The notes beneath the pieces were generated by a model. It searched no databases, was not told the origin of the DNA, and saw only the letters and a list, made by a program, of their open reading frames with translations. The position numbers were made by a program, and so were the translations under genes. DNA of 5,383 bases from Herminiimonas sp. (lineage in GTDB: Bacteria > Pseudomonadota > Gammaproteobacteria > Burkholderiales > Burkholderiaceae): NCBI GenBank assembly GCA_014377155.1, contig JACMQD010000159.1, positions 1 to 5,383 on the forward strand. The letters are read 5' to 3'. Positions 1 to 5,383 of this stretch are shown here, piece by piece (position 1 is the stretch's first letter; every line of letters starts with the position of its first letter).

Positions 1-1371
1 GAGATGCGGGCTGTTTTTTGCGGCAGCATACGATTCGCCAGTAGCGTAGTAAATTTTGTCCTGGCCTTCTTTCATGCGACCGATGTACTCGGCAAACGAC
101 ACGCTTTGCTCATCGCCCTCGTTGCTGGTCGAGGCAAAGCGCAACAGCTTGGCGATACGGTCTTTGTTGCTGGTATCCTCGCCAATCCCTTCTTTCAGCA
201 CCTGGCCGAATTCCTTCCAGAAGGTCACATACTTATCTTTCTTTTCCTGCTCGTCGGCATTGGCCAGCTCTTCCAACATCGACAGCACGCGCTTGGTCGA
301 GCCTTCGCGGATGACCTTGACGTCGCGTGACTCTTGCAGCAATTCGCGCGAGACGTTCAACGGCAAATCGTTGGAATCGATGACGCCTTTGGTAAAGCGC
401 AGATAAACCGGCATCAACTGCTCGGCATCGTCCATGATGAAGACGCGTTTGACGTACAGCTTGATGCCGCCGCGCTTGTTACGGTCCCACAGATCGAACG
501 GCGCACGCGCCGGGATGTACAGCAGCTGCGTGTATTCGCTGCGACCCTCGACGCGGTTGTGGGTATAGGTCAGCGGCTCGCCGAAATCGTGGGAGACGTG
601 CTTGTAGAATTCGGTGTACTGCTCTGGCGTAATCTCGGACTTGCTGCGGGCCCACAGGGCGCTGGCCTGGTTGACGGTTTCGAGCTCGTCGCGGGCGACG
701 GTTTCCTTCTTCTCTTCGTCCCATTCTTCTTTCTGCATCAAGATCGGCAGCGAGATATGGTCGGAGTACTTGCGAATGATCGATTTCAGCTTCCACGACG
801 ACAGGTATTCGTCTTCGCCTTCGCGCAGATGGAGTGTGATGTCGGTGCCACGCGTGGGCTTGTCGATGGCTTCGACGGTAAAGTCGCCGGCGCCTTCGGA
901 TTCCCAGCGCACGCCATCGGCAGCAGCAACGCCGGCGCGGCGGGTTTCAACCGTAATGCGGTCGGCGATGATGAAGGCCGAATAAAAGCCGACGCCGAAC
1001 TGACCGATCAGCGCTGCATCTTTTTGCTGGTCGCCCGATAGCTGCGAGAAAAATTCCTTGGTGCCGGACTTGGCGATGGTGCCGAGGTGCTCGATGGCTT
1101 CGTCACGGCTCATGCCGATGCCGTTGTCGGAGATGCGGATAGTGCGCGCTTCCTTGTCGAAGCCGACGCTGATCTTCAGGTCGGAGTCGTTCTCGAACAA
1201 TGCCGCATCGTTGATCGCCTCGAAGCGCAGCTTGTCGGCTGCGTCGGATGCATTGGAAATCAGTTCGCGCAGGAAGATTTCCTTATTGGAGTACAGCGAA
1301 TGAATCATCAGTTGTAGCAACTGCTTTACTTCTGCCTGAAAACCCAGGGTTTGCTTTTCGGAGACGGTCAT
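1..1371 (-). CDS. htpG: Molecular chaperone HtpG (Hsp90 family), C-terminus beyond the window
   Basis: ATP-dependent cytosolic chaperone of the GHKL ATPase superfamily, acting on late-folding clients with DnaK. The frame is open from the ATG at 1371 to base 1, giving 457 codons. HtpG is usually about 620-640 residues, so roughly the last 170 (mostly the dimerisation domain) are missing. The N-terminal ATPase domain shows ELISNASDA (E36 the catalytic Glu, N40 the Mg-binding Asn), DNGIGM (D82 contacting adenine), GTIAKSGT near 97-104 and the lid motif [11 protein letters not shown]. The middle domain has LNVSRELLQ with the conserved Arg at 342. The start is supported by a GAGG Shine-Dalgarno at 1378-1381, six bases upstream. 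All catalytic residues seen are intact. Expression should come from the sigma-32 promoter just upstream. The gene follows the MocR regulator on the same strand but is functionally unrelated to it. Confidence 0.97.
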   Translation of the reverse strand, partial: MTVSEKQTLGFQAEVKQLLQLMIHSLYSNKEIFLRELISNASDAADKLRFEAINDAALFENDSDLKISVGFDKEARTIRISDNGIGMSRDEAIEHLGTIAKSGTKEFFSQLSGDQQKDAALIGQFGVGFYSAFIIADRITVETRRAGVAAADGVRWESEGAGDFTVEAIDKPTRGTDITLHLREGEDEYLSSWKLKSIIRKYSDHISLPILMQKEEWDEEKKETVARDELETVNQASALWARSKSEITPEQYTEFYKHVSHDFGEPLTYTHNRVEGRSEYTQLLYIPARAPFDLWDRNKRGGIKLYVKRVFIMDDAEQLMPVYLRFTKGVIDSNDLPLNVSRELLQESRDVKVIREGSTKRVLSMLEELANADEQEKKDKYVTFWKEFGQVLKEGIGEDTSNKDRIAKLLRFASTSNEGDEQSVSFAEYIGRMKEGQDKIYYATGESYAAAKNSPHL

Positions 1372-1377
1372 TGTTAA

Positions 1378-1381
1378 CCTC
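1378..1381 (-). promoter_or_regulatory. Ribosome binding site of htpG
   Basis: GAGG on the minus strand lies six bases before the ATG at 1371, which fixes the htpG start. It falls within the short leader predicted from the heat-shock promoter. Confidence 0.75.
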
Positions 1382-1413
1382 GTTTTGTGGGTTTAAAAAA
1401 TCCTGTGGTCGCA

Positions 1414-1442
1414 GTATGGGGTCGGCTTGAGGCTATTTCAAG
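1414..1442 (-). promoter_or_regulatory. Sigma-32 (RpoH) heat-shock promoter of htpG
   Basis: Read on the minus strand, the -35 element is CTTGAAA (1442-1436) and the -10 element is CCCCATAC (1421-1414), separated by 14 bases. This matches the established RpoH consensus CTTGAAA-N(11-16)-CCCCATnT almost perfectly. Transcription should start near 1407, giving a leader of about 36 bases that includes the GAGG ribosome site. The -35 element overlaps the TGA stop codon (1440-1438) of the upstream MocR gene. No CIRCE-type inverted repeat is visible, so control is probably by RpoH alone. Confidence 0.9.
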
Positions 1443-2907
1443 ACTTTGCCAGTTCGCGTTGTAAAAAAGGCATGATGCCTGGGTCGGCCATGGTCGTGAC
1501 ATTGATGCGCATGCGCGTCGATGGCAACTGGTTGGGTGAAAACAGACTGCCCGGCGCCAGCAGATAACCGAGCGCCATCGCTTTCTCAGTGAGGACATTG
1601 GTGTCGCAACCGGTATCGCACCAGACGAACATGCCGGCCGGCGTCGTGATGTCGACCGTCAGTCCGGCCCGCTCCAGCTGGCGGATGGTCTTATCGCGCA
1701 CATTGTCGAGCCGGTTGCGCAGGCGGTCGACATGCTTGCGGTAGTGGCCTTCGGACAGGATCTTGTAGACCACGCGTTCGCCGATTTCGGTCGTGGTCAG
1801 CGTCGACAGCATCTTGCGGTCCGACAGATGACGCGCCATGTCATGCGAGGTAGCGATGAAACCGACCCGCAGGTTGGCGGCCAGCGTCTTCGAAAATCCG
1901 CCCAGGTAAATTACCCGGTTGAGCTGGTCGAGCGAGGCGATGCGGGTCGCCGGCTGCACCGCGGAACCGGGGTGCATGTCGCAGTAGATATCGTCCTCGA
2001 CAATCGTGAAATCGAACTGCTCGGCGATTTTCAAAACCTGGAATGCTTTGGCCGCCGACAGCGAGGTCGAAGTCGGATTGTGCAACACCGAATTGATGAC
2101 ATACATCTTGGGCTTGTGCAATGCCGCCAGTTCGGTCAGTTTGGCAATGTCGGGCCCGTCCGGCAGACGAGGAATGCCGATGACTTTGGCGCCCCAGCTG
2201 GCGAATGAGCCGAACATCAGGAACCAGGCCGGATCGTCGACGAAAATCGTGTCGCCCGGACGCGTGAGCTGGCGCGCCACCAGGTCCAGCGCCTGGGTCA
2301 CGCCGGAGGTGGTGACGATCTGTTCCGGTGCGGCGGCGATTTGCTGTTCGGCCAGTTTTAGCTGCAATTGCTGGCGCAGCGGCAGGAATCCCTGCGGCGT
2401 GCCGTACTGCAGCAGCAGGTTCTGGTTCTGGCGGCTGATGGCGCGCAAGCCGTTGGCGACCAGTTCAGCGTCGAGCCATTCGATCGGCAGCAAGCCACTG
2501 CCGGGCATTTTTTGGGCTGGCAGTTGACGAAACATATTGCGGACCAGCCAGACCACATCGACAGCATTACCCGTGGTGGCCGGAGAATTGGGTGCGACGG
2601 CAGCGGCCAAAGGTGAGCGTTCGCGCACATAAAAGCCGGAGCCGCGGCGTGATTCCAGAAAACCCTTCGCCACCAGCCGGTCGTACGCTTCCACAACCGT
2701 AAAGCGCGACACGCCATGCAGATCGGAAAACTGCCGGATCGATGGCATGCGCACGCCCGTACGCAGCATTTTGTCATCGATGCGCGACTCTACCGAGCGC
2801 ACGATCTGTTCCACCAATGAACTACCGCCGCCGCGTGACAGCACCGCAGGGCCGGCGCGCATGAGCTGGGAGGGTAGGGGCTTGGGAAGCTTCGCTGTAT
2901 TGGTCAT
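1438..2907 (-). CDS. MocR-family transcriptional regulator (GntR winged helix fused to aminotransferase fold)
   Basis: A 489-residue PLP-dependent DNA-binding regulator, the usual MocR length. Residues about 29-97 form the GntR winged helix: MPSIRQFSDLHGVS (54-67), recognition helix SRFTVVEAYDRL (67-78) and wing GFLESRRGSGFYV (82-94). A linker rich in Ala and Pro follows (about 98-130), then a fold-type I aminotransferase domain. PLP-site residues are present: N276 in LHNPTS, D304 and Y307 in EDDIY, K339 in GGFSKT (Schiff-base lysine), and R467 in MRIN as the likely carboxylate-binding Arg. MocR proteins (GabR, PdxR, TauR) generally use PLP to sense an amino acid or amine rather than as enzymes. 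It is divergent from the dehydratase, its probable target, with operator-like repeats between them. The ribosome site is weak (no clear GGAG upstream of the ATG at 2907), suggesting low expression. Its effector cannot be read from sequence. It is not close enough to GabR or PdxR for me to give a symbol. Confidence 0.93.
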   Translation of the reverse strand: MTNTAKLPKPLPSQLMRAGPAVLSRGGGSSLVEQIVRSVESRIDDKMLRTGVRMPSIRQFSDLHGVSRFTVVEAYDRLVAKGFLESRRGSGFYVRERSPLAAAVAPNSPATTGNAVDVVWLVRNMFRQLPAQKMPGSGLLPIEWLDAELVANGLRAISRQNQNLLLQYGTPQGFLPLRQQLQLKLAEQQIAAAPEQIVTTSGVTQALDLVARQLTRPGDTIFVDDPAWFLMFGSFASWGAKVIGIPRLPDGPDIAKLTELAALHKPKMYVINSVLHNPTSTSLSAAKAFQVLKIAEQFDFTIVEDDIYCDMHPGSAVQPATRIASLDQLNRVIYLGGFSKTLAANLRVGFIATSHDMARHLSDRKMLSTLTTTEIGERVVYKILSEGHYRKHVDRLRNRLDNVRDKTIRQLERAGLTVDITTPAGMFVWCDTGCDTNVLTEKAMALGYLLAPGSLFSPNQLPSTRMRINVTTMADPGIMPFLQRELAKS

Positions 2908-2939
2908 ATCGCCGTGACAGTAGGTTGAGTATTTGGTTA

Positions 2940-2969
2940 ATTGTATTGGTACTGTATTGGTTTTGTCGA
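2940..2969 (-). promoter_or_regulatory. Sigma-70 promoter of the MocR regulator gene
   Basis: On the minus strand, TCGACA (2969-2964) is one mismatch from TTGACA and TACAAT (2945-2940) is one mismatch from TATAAT, with an 18-base spacer. Transcription would start near 2933, leaving about 25 bases of leader before the ATG at 2907. Both copies of the 9-bp direct repeat sit in the spacer and touch the -10, so a protein bound there should block this promoter (inferred autorepression). Confidence 0.6.
2942..2961 (+). promoter_or_regulatory. Putative MocR operator: tandem 9-bp direct repeat
   Basis: TGTATTGGT occurs at 2942-2950 and again at 2953-2961, 11 bp apart (about one helical turn). A degenerate relative, GTATTTGGT, lies at 2929-2937, and a further perfect copy at 2896-2904 falls inside codons 2-4 of the MocR gene. 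MocR regulators are known to bind direct repeats near divergent promoters (GabR binds ATACCA repeats). The reverse complement here, ACCAATACA, is of similar flavour but not identical. The assignment to the adjacent regulator is inference from position. Confidence 0.6.
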
Positions 2970-2976
2970 TTAGGAT
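2946..2976 (+). promoter_or_regulatory. Possible activator-dependent promoter of the dehydratase gene
   Basis: The best -10-like hexamer upstream of the dehydratase is TAGGAT (2971-2976). The only plausible -35, TTGGTA (2946-2951), is 19 bases away and poor, so the promoter looks weak unless activated. If transcription starts near 2983, the direct repeats would cover roughly -41 to -22, a position suited to contact with RNA polymerase by an activator. The exact hexamers are uncertain. Confidence 0.25.
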
Positions 2977-3019
2977 ACGACATCAGATCCAAAAAACCAA
3001 CCTCGATCGAAAGTTGCCC

Positions 3020-3988
3020 ATGCCTTACCAGTTGCCGTCCATGCCGGAACTTGAAAGCGCCGCCGATATTGTCTATGCGGCGATGCCGGCGACCGCACAA
3101 TATTCTTGGCCGCTTCTCAACGAGGCGCTCGGGCTCGAAGCGTGGGTCAAGCATGAAAATCACACGCCGACCGGTGCCTTCAAGGTACGTGGCGGCCTGG
3201 TCTATCTGCATGAACTGGTGCGTCGCCTGCCGGAGGTGCGCGGAGTCATCGCCGCTACGCGCGGCAATCACGGTCAGTCGGTGGCTTATGCCGCCAGTCG
3301 AAACGGCCTGTCAACCACGATCGTCGTCCCACTCGGCAACAGCCGGGAAAAAAATGCCGCGATGCGCGCACTCGGTGCAGAGCTGATCGAATATGGCAAG
3401 GATTTCCAGGAAAGCCGCGAACACGCCGTCGGCCTGGCGCACGCCCGCGATTTGCACATGGTGCCGTCCTATCACGCCGACCTGGTGCGCGGCGTGGCGA
3501 CTTACTGGATCGAATTGCTGTCGTCGCAGCCCGACCTCGATGTGGTGCTGGTGCCGATCGGGCAGGGCTCCGGCATCTGCGGCGCGATCAGCGCGCGCAA
3601 TGCGCTGGGCCTGAAGACCCGCATCATCGGTGTTGTCTCGGCGCATGCGCTGGCTTACAAGCTGTCGTTCGAGCAAGGCCGGAAGATCGAATCGCCGGTC
3701 ACCACCGTGATTGCCGATGGCCTGGCTTGTCGCGTACCCGATGACGGTTCACTACTGAATATCCGCGAATACGCCGACGACATCATTGCGGTTACCGATG
3801 CAGAGGTCAGTGCCGCGATGAAGCTTTTTTATGTGGCTACGCATAACGTGGCAGAAGGCGCCGGCGCGGCGGCACTGGCGGGCGCGATGCAGTGCAAGGA
3901 TGCGCTGGCGGGTTTGAAGATCGGCTTGCCCCTATGCGGCGGAAATGTGGACCACGATGTGTTTGCACGGGTGTTGACCGGACATTAG
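3020..3988 (+). CDS. PLP-dependent threonine/serine dehydratase-like enzyme (fold type II)
   Basis: A 322-residue cytosolic enzyme of the tryptophan-synthase-beta fold. Members of this class deaminate L-threonine, L-serine or related hydroxy-amino acids to 2-oxo acids and ammonia. Landmarks are ENHTPTGAFKVRGG (46-59) with K55 as the PLP lysine, RGNHGQS (81-87) with N83 beside the PLP ring, the phosphate loop PIGQGSG (179-185), ADGLACRVPD (232-241) and CGGNVD (306-311) with C306 near the pyridine nitrogen. There is no C-terminal ACT-like domain, unlike biosynthetic IlvA (about 500 residues), so it resembles catabolic dehydratases. The ATG at 3020 was chosen because homology-like sequence begins there and GAAAG (3009-3013) lies six bases upstream. 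A longer in-frame TTG start at 2933 would run through the promoter and operator region. One oddity is Arg81, where serine racemase has its second catalytic Ser and many dehydratases have Ala. The true substrate is undetermined. The gene is divergent from a MocR regulator and followed by two exporters. Confidence 0.88.
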   Translation: MPYQLPSMPELESAADIVYAAMPATAQYSWPLLNEALGLEAWVKHENHTPTGAFKVRGGLVYLHELVRRLPEVRGVIAATRGNHGQSVAYAASRNGLSTTIVVPLGNSREKNAAMRALGAELIEYGKDFQESREHAVGLAHARDLHMVPSYHADLVRGVATYWIELLSSQPDLDVVLVPIGQGSGICGAISARNALGLKTRIIGVVSAHALAYKLSFEQGRKIESPVTTVIADGLACRVPDDGSLLNIREYADDIIAVTDAEVSAAMKLFYVATHNVAEGAGAAALAGAMQCKDALAGLKIGLPLCGGNVDHDVFARVLTGH

Positions 3989-4050
3989 GAGACGACACGT
4001 CATCCGATCGAACAGGTCGCCAGTTTTCCTGAAAGTGGCTAGACAACCCT
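3989..4050. other. Spacer after the dehydratase, no terminator seen
   Basis: The bases between the dehydratase stop and the tandem repeat contain only a 4-bp stem (GACG at 3991-3994 with CGTC at 3998-4001) and no following T-tract. I see no intrinsic terminator and no convincing sigma-70 promoter. Transcription from the dehydratase may therefore continue into the exporter genes, or an activator-dependent promoter may lie here. Confidence 0.5.
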
Positions 4051-4116
4051 GCCTTAACTCAGCCTTAATTCGGCCTTCACTTAGCCTCCACTCAGCCTTA
4101 ACTTAGCCCTAACCCG
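4051..4116 (+). repeat. Six-unit 11-bp tandem direct repeat upstream of the exporter
   Basis: Six contiguous 11-base units begin at 4051, 4062, 4073, 4084, 4095 and 4106. The consensus is GCCTTAACTCA; the units differ from it at 0, 2, 2, 2, 1 and 3 positions, and 8 of the 10 differences are transitions. The array ends 9 bases before the exporter ATG. The 11-bp period places each unit on about the same face of the helix. The core reads CTTAAC/T-N5-CTTAAC/T in the best units, resembling the direct-repeat boxes of OmpR/PhoB-family response regulators such as PmrA and QseB. The repeat itself is directly visible; the regulatory role is inference. Confidence 0.9.
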
Positions 4117-4125
4117 GATGCAAAA

Positions 4126-4716
4126 ATGGAACAACTTTTCCCGCTGGCGCTGTTCGCCTTCGTTTCCTCGATCACGCCTGGCCCCAACAACATCATGCTG
4201 ACTTCGTCTGGCATCCGCTTCGGTTTCCTGCGCTCGATCCCGCATATGCTCGGCGTCACGGTCGGCTTCGGCATCATGCTGGCGTTGTGCGCTGCCGGTA
4301 TCGGCAGCCTGGTGATGGCGGTGCCATCGATCCATGTGGTGCTCAAGGTGATCGGATCGACTTACTTGATCTATCTTGCGTGGCAATTGCGCTCGATGGC
4401 CTTCAAACCCGGCACCGATGACGGCGCCCGGCCGATGTCGTTTCTGGCCGCTGCAGCATTCCAGGCCGCAAACCCGAAGGCCTGGGTAATGGCCATTACC
4501 GGCGCCTCGGCTTTCCTGCCACAGGCGCAGCCGGTCTGGTTCGCCATTGCATTATTCTGTCTGGTGTTTTGCGCAGTTAACCTGCCATGCATCGGCGTCT
4601 GGGCCGGCACCGGGGCGATCTTGCGCCGCTATCTGGACCAGCCGCTCTGGCGTCGCGTGTTCTGCGTGGTAATGGTGTTGCTCACGGTGTATTCGGCCGC
4701 GGCGATCTGGCTTTGA
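4126..4716 (+). CDS. LysE/RhtB-family amino acid exporter
   Basis: A 196-residue inner-membrane protein, slightly short of the usual 200-210 for the LysE/RhtB superfamily, whose members export amino acids such as lysine, homoserine, threonine or leucine using the proton gradient. The family signature TPGPNNIML is at 17-25 after the first hydrophobic segment, and NPKAW is at 116-120. Hydrophobic segments lie at about 4-27, 42-65, 68-88, 107-130, 136-161 and 177-195, the expected six. The ATG at 4126 fits the family N-terminus. Its ribosome site is poor: only GGA at 4116-4118, overlapping the end of the 11-bp tandem array, so a protein or structure at the array could affect translation as well as transcription. 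It follows a dehydratase and precedes a second exporter by 33 bases, suggesting a role in exporting the amino acid handled by the cluster. The substrate is not predictable from sequence. Confidence 0.92.
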   Translation: MEQLFPLALFAFVSSITPGPNNIMLTSSGIRFGFLRSIPHMLGVTVGFGIMLALCAAGIGSLVMAVPSIHVVLKVIGSTYLIYLAWQLRSMAFKPGTDDGARPMSFLAAAAFQAANPKAWVMAITGASAFLPQAQPVWFAIALFCLVFCAVNLPCIGVWAGTGAILRRYLDQPLWRRVFCVVMVLLTVYSAAAIWL

Positions 4717-4738
4717 TAAAAATGGTCCGTCAATTAAT

Positions 4739-4742
4739 GGAG
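4739..4742 (+). promoter_or_regulatory. Ribosome binding site of the EamA gene
   Basis: GGAG lies seven bases before the ATG at 4750 and selects that start over the in-frame ATG at 4762, which has no comparable upstream site. Confidence 0.7.
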
Positions 4743-4749
4743 CAGCAAG

Positions 4750-5383
4750 ATGCGAGCACCGATGTCGTCTGAAACTAAAGGTATGTGGCTGGGCGCGATT
4801 GGCGTCGCCATCTTCAGCCTGACCTTGCCTTTCACCCGCATGGCAGTGGCCGAACTCAATCCGATTCTGGTGGCGCTGGGCCGGGCGGTGGTAGCGGGGG
4901 CTGCTTCGGCGCTGCTGCTGTGGTGGCAGGGTGCGCGGCGGCCCACTGCCTCCGAATGCAGGGCGCTCGCCATTGTGTCGCTGGGTTGCATCATCGGTTT
5001 CCCGGTCTTTACCTCGATTGCAATGCGCCATGTGCCGGCTTCGCACGGCGCCATCGTGATCGGTATCCTGCCGCTGGCGACTGCTGTGTTCGGTGCGCTG
5101 CGCCTGGGCGAACGCCCCTCTACCGGATTCTGGATTTCGGCTGTAGCCGGCAGCGGGCTGGTCGTCAGCTTTGCCGTGTGGCAGGGCGGTGGCGCGCTGC
5201 ATCTGGCCGATCTGGCGCTGTTTGCGGCAGTCATCGCAGCGGCGATGGGGTATGCGGAAGGGGCGCGCCTGTCGCAAGCCATGAGCGGTCAGCAGGTGAT
5301 TTCCTGGGCACTGGTTCTGTCGTTGCCGCTGTTGTTGCCGATCTCGACGTGGCTCGCCTGGCGCTATGGGGTGACGGCGTCGC
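4750..5383 (+). CDS. EamA/DMT-superfamily transporter, C-terminus beyond the window
   Basis: An inner-membrane permease of the drug/metabolite transporter superfamily; characterised relatives such as RhtA and YdcZ/YddG types export amino acids or metabolites. The frame is open from 4750 to the right edge, giving 211 complete codons of an expected 280-300. The first EamA repeat covers about residues 12-142 with five hydrophobic segments. It contains the typical end signature ILPLATAVFGALRLGERPS (106-124), where LGER precedes the last helix of the repeat. The second repeat starts near 152 (LADLALFAAVIAAAMGYAEGARLS) and is cut off. The start is set by the GGAG at 4739-4742. It lies 33 bases after the LysE-type exporter with no terminator between, so the two are probably cotranscribed. 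The substrate is unknown. No frameshift or stop interrupts the visible part. Confidence 0.9.
   Translation, partial: MRAPMSSETKGMWLGAIGVAIFSLTLPFTRMAVAELNPILVALGRAVVAGAASALLLWWQGARRPTASECRALAIVSLGCIIGFPVFTSIAMRHVPASHGAIVIGILPLATAVFGALRLGERPSTGFWISAVAGSGLVVSFAVWQGGGALHLADLALFAAVIAAAMGYAEGARLSQAMSGQQVISWALVLSLPLLLPISTWLAWRYGVTAS

Noticed and set aside
334..1041. A 235-codon plus-strand open frame opposite htpG
   Set aside because: It is a shadow of the unmistakable htpG frame on the minus strand; its translation shows no family features and high third-position GC easily keeps the antisense frame open.
1372..1437. CIRCE element or intrinsic terminator between the MocR gene and htpG
   Set aside because: No long inverted repeat of CIRCE type and no GC-rich stem before the T-run; the T-run at 1395-1402 is part of the short htpG leader.
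1732..2208. A 158-codon plus-strand open frame within the MocR gene
   Set aside because: It lies fully antisense to the conserved aminotransferase domain, with no recognisable domain or ribosome site.
2933..3019. N-terminal extension of the dehydratase from an in-frame TTG
   Set aside because: The extension would translate the operator and promoter region, has no good ribosome site and does not resemble the family; the ATG at 3020 with GAAAG upstream is better.
3991..4001. Possible terminator hairpin after the dehydratase
   Set aside because: The stem is only 4 bp (GACG/CGTC) and no T-run follows.
4051..4116. CRISPR array or leader peptide reading of the short repeats
   Set aside because: Units are 11 bp, contiguous and without spacers, unlike CRISPR; stop triplets (TAA, TAG) within the repeats prevent a sustained small peptide.
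4552..5277. A 241-codon minus-strand open frame opposite the exporters
   Set aside because: Its product is rich in Arg, His and Gln as expected of an antisense shadow, while the plus strand encodes clear LysE and EamA signatures and well-placed ribosome sites.

Overview
The window looks like chromosomal DNA from a betaproteobacterium of the Burkholderiales, most likely near Oxalobacteraceae. This rests on an HtpG opening with [20 protein letters not shown], moderately high GC coding DNA and the MocR/dehydratase style. The family-level assignment is an impression, not a search result. There are five protein genes, two cut by the window edges. I see no RNA gene, insertion sequence or CRISPR array, and no gene-free stretch over 300 bases.

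Layout. Bases 1-1371 (minus) carry the first 457 codons of htpG (Hsp90 chaperone). Just upstream, on the same strand, is a MocR-type GntR/aminotransferase regulator (1438-2907). A near-consensus sigma-32 heat-shock promoter for htpG lies in the 66-base gap between them, and its -35 element overlaps the regulator's stop codon. Divergent from the regulator is a fold-type II PLP enzyme of the threonine/serine dehydratase class (3020-3988). The 112-base divergent region holds a good sigma-70 promoter for the regulator and a 9-bp direct repeat spaced 11 bp apart, the likely MocR operator. After the dehydratase come a LysE/RhtB exporter (4126-4716) and an EamA/DMT transporter (4750 to the right edge), 33 bases apart and probably cotranscribed. 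The 137-base gap before the exporter contains a striking six-unit, 11-bp tandem array ending 9 bases before its start codon.

How it may work together (inference). The MocR protein senses an amino acid or amine as a PLP adduct, represses itself and activates the dehydratase. The dehydratase would deaminate a hydroxy-amino acid, and the two exporters could remove excess amino acid or product. The substrate cannot be read from the sequence. The htpG unit is functionally separate and should be driven by heat shock.

The most interesting features are the 11-bp array, which resembles the direct-repeat boxes of OmpR/PhoB-family response regulators (PmrA/QseB type), the stop-codon-embedded heat-shock promoter, and the helically phased MocR operator between the divergent promoters.
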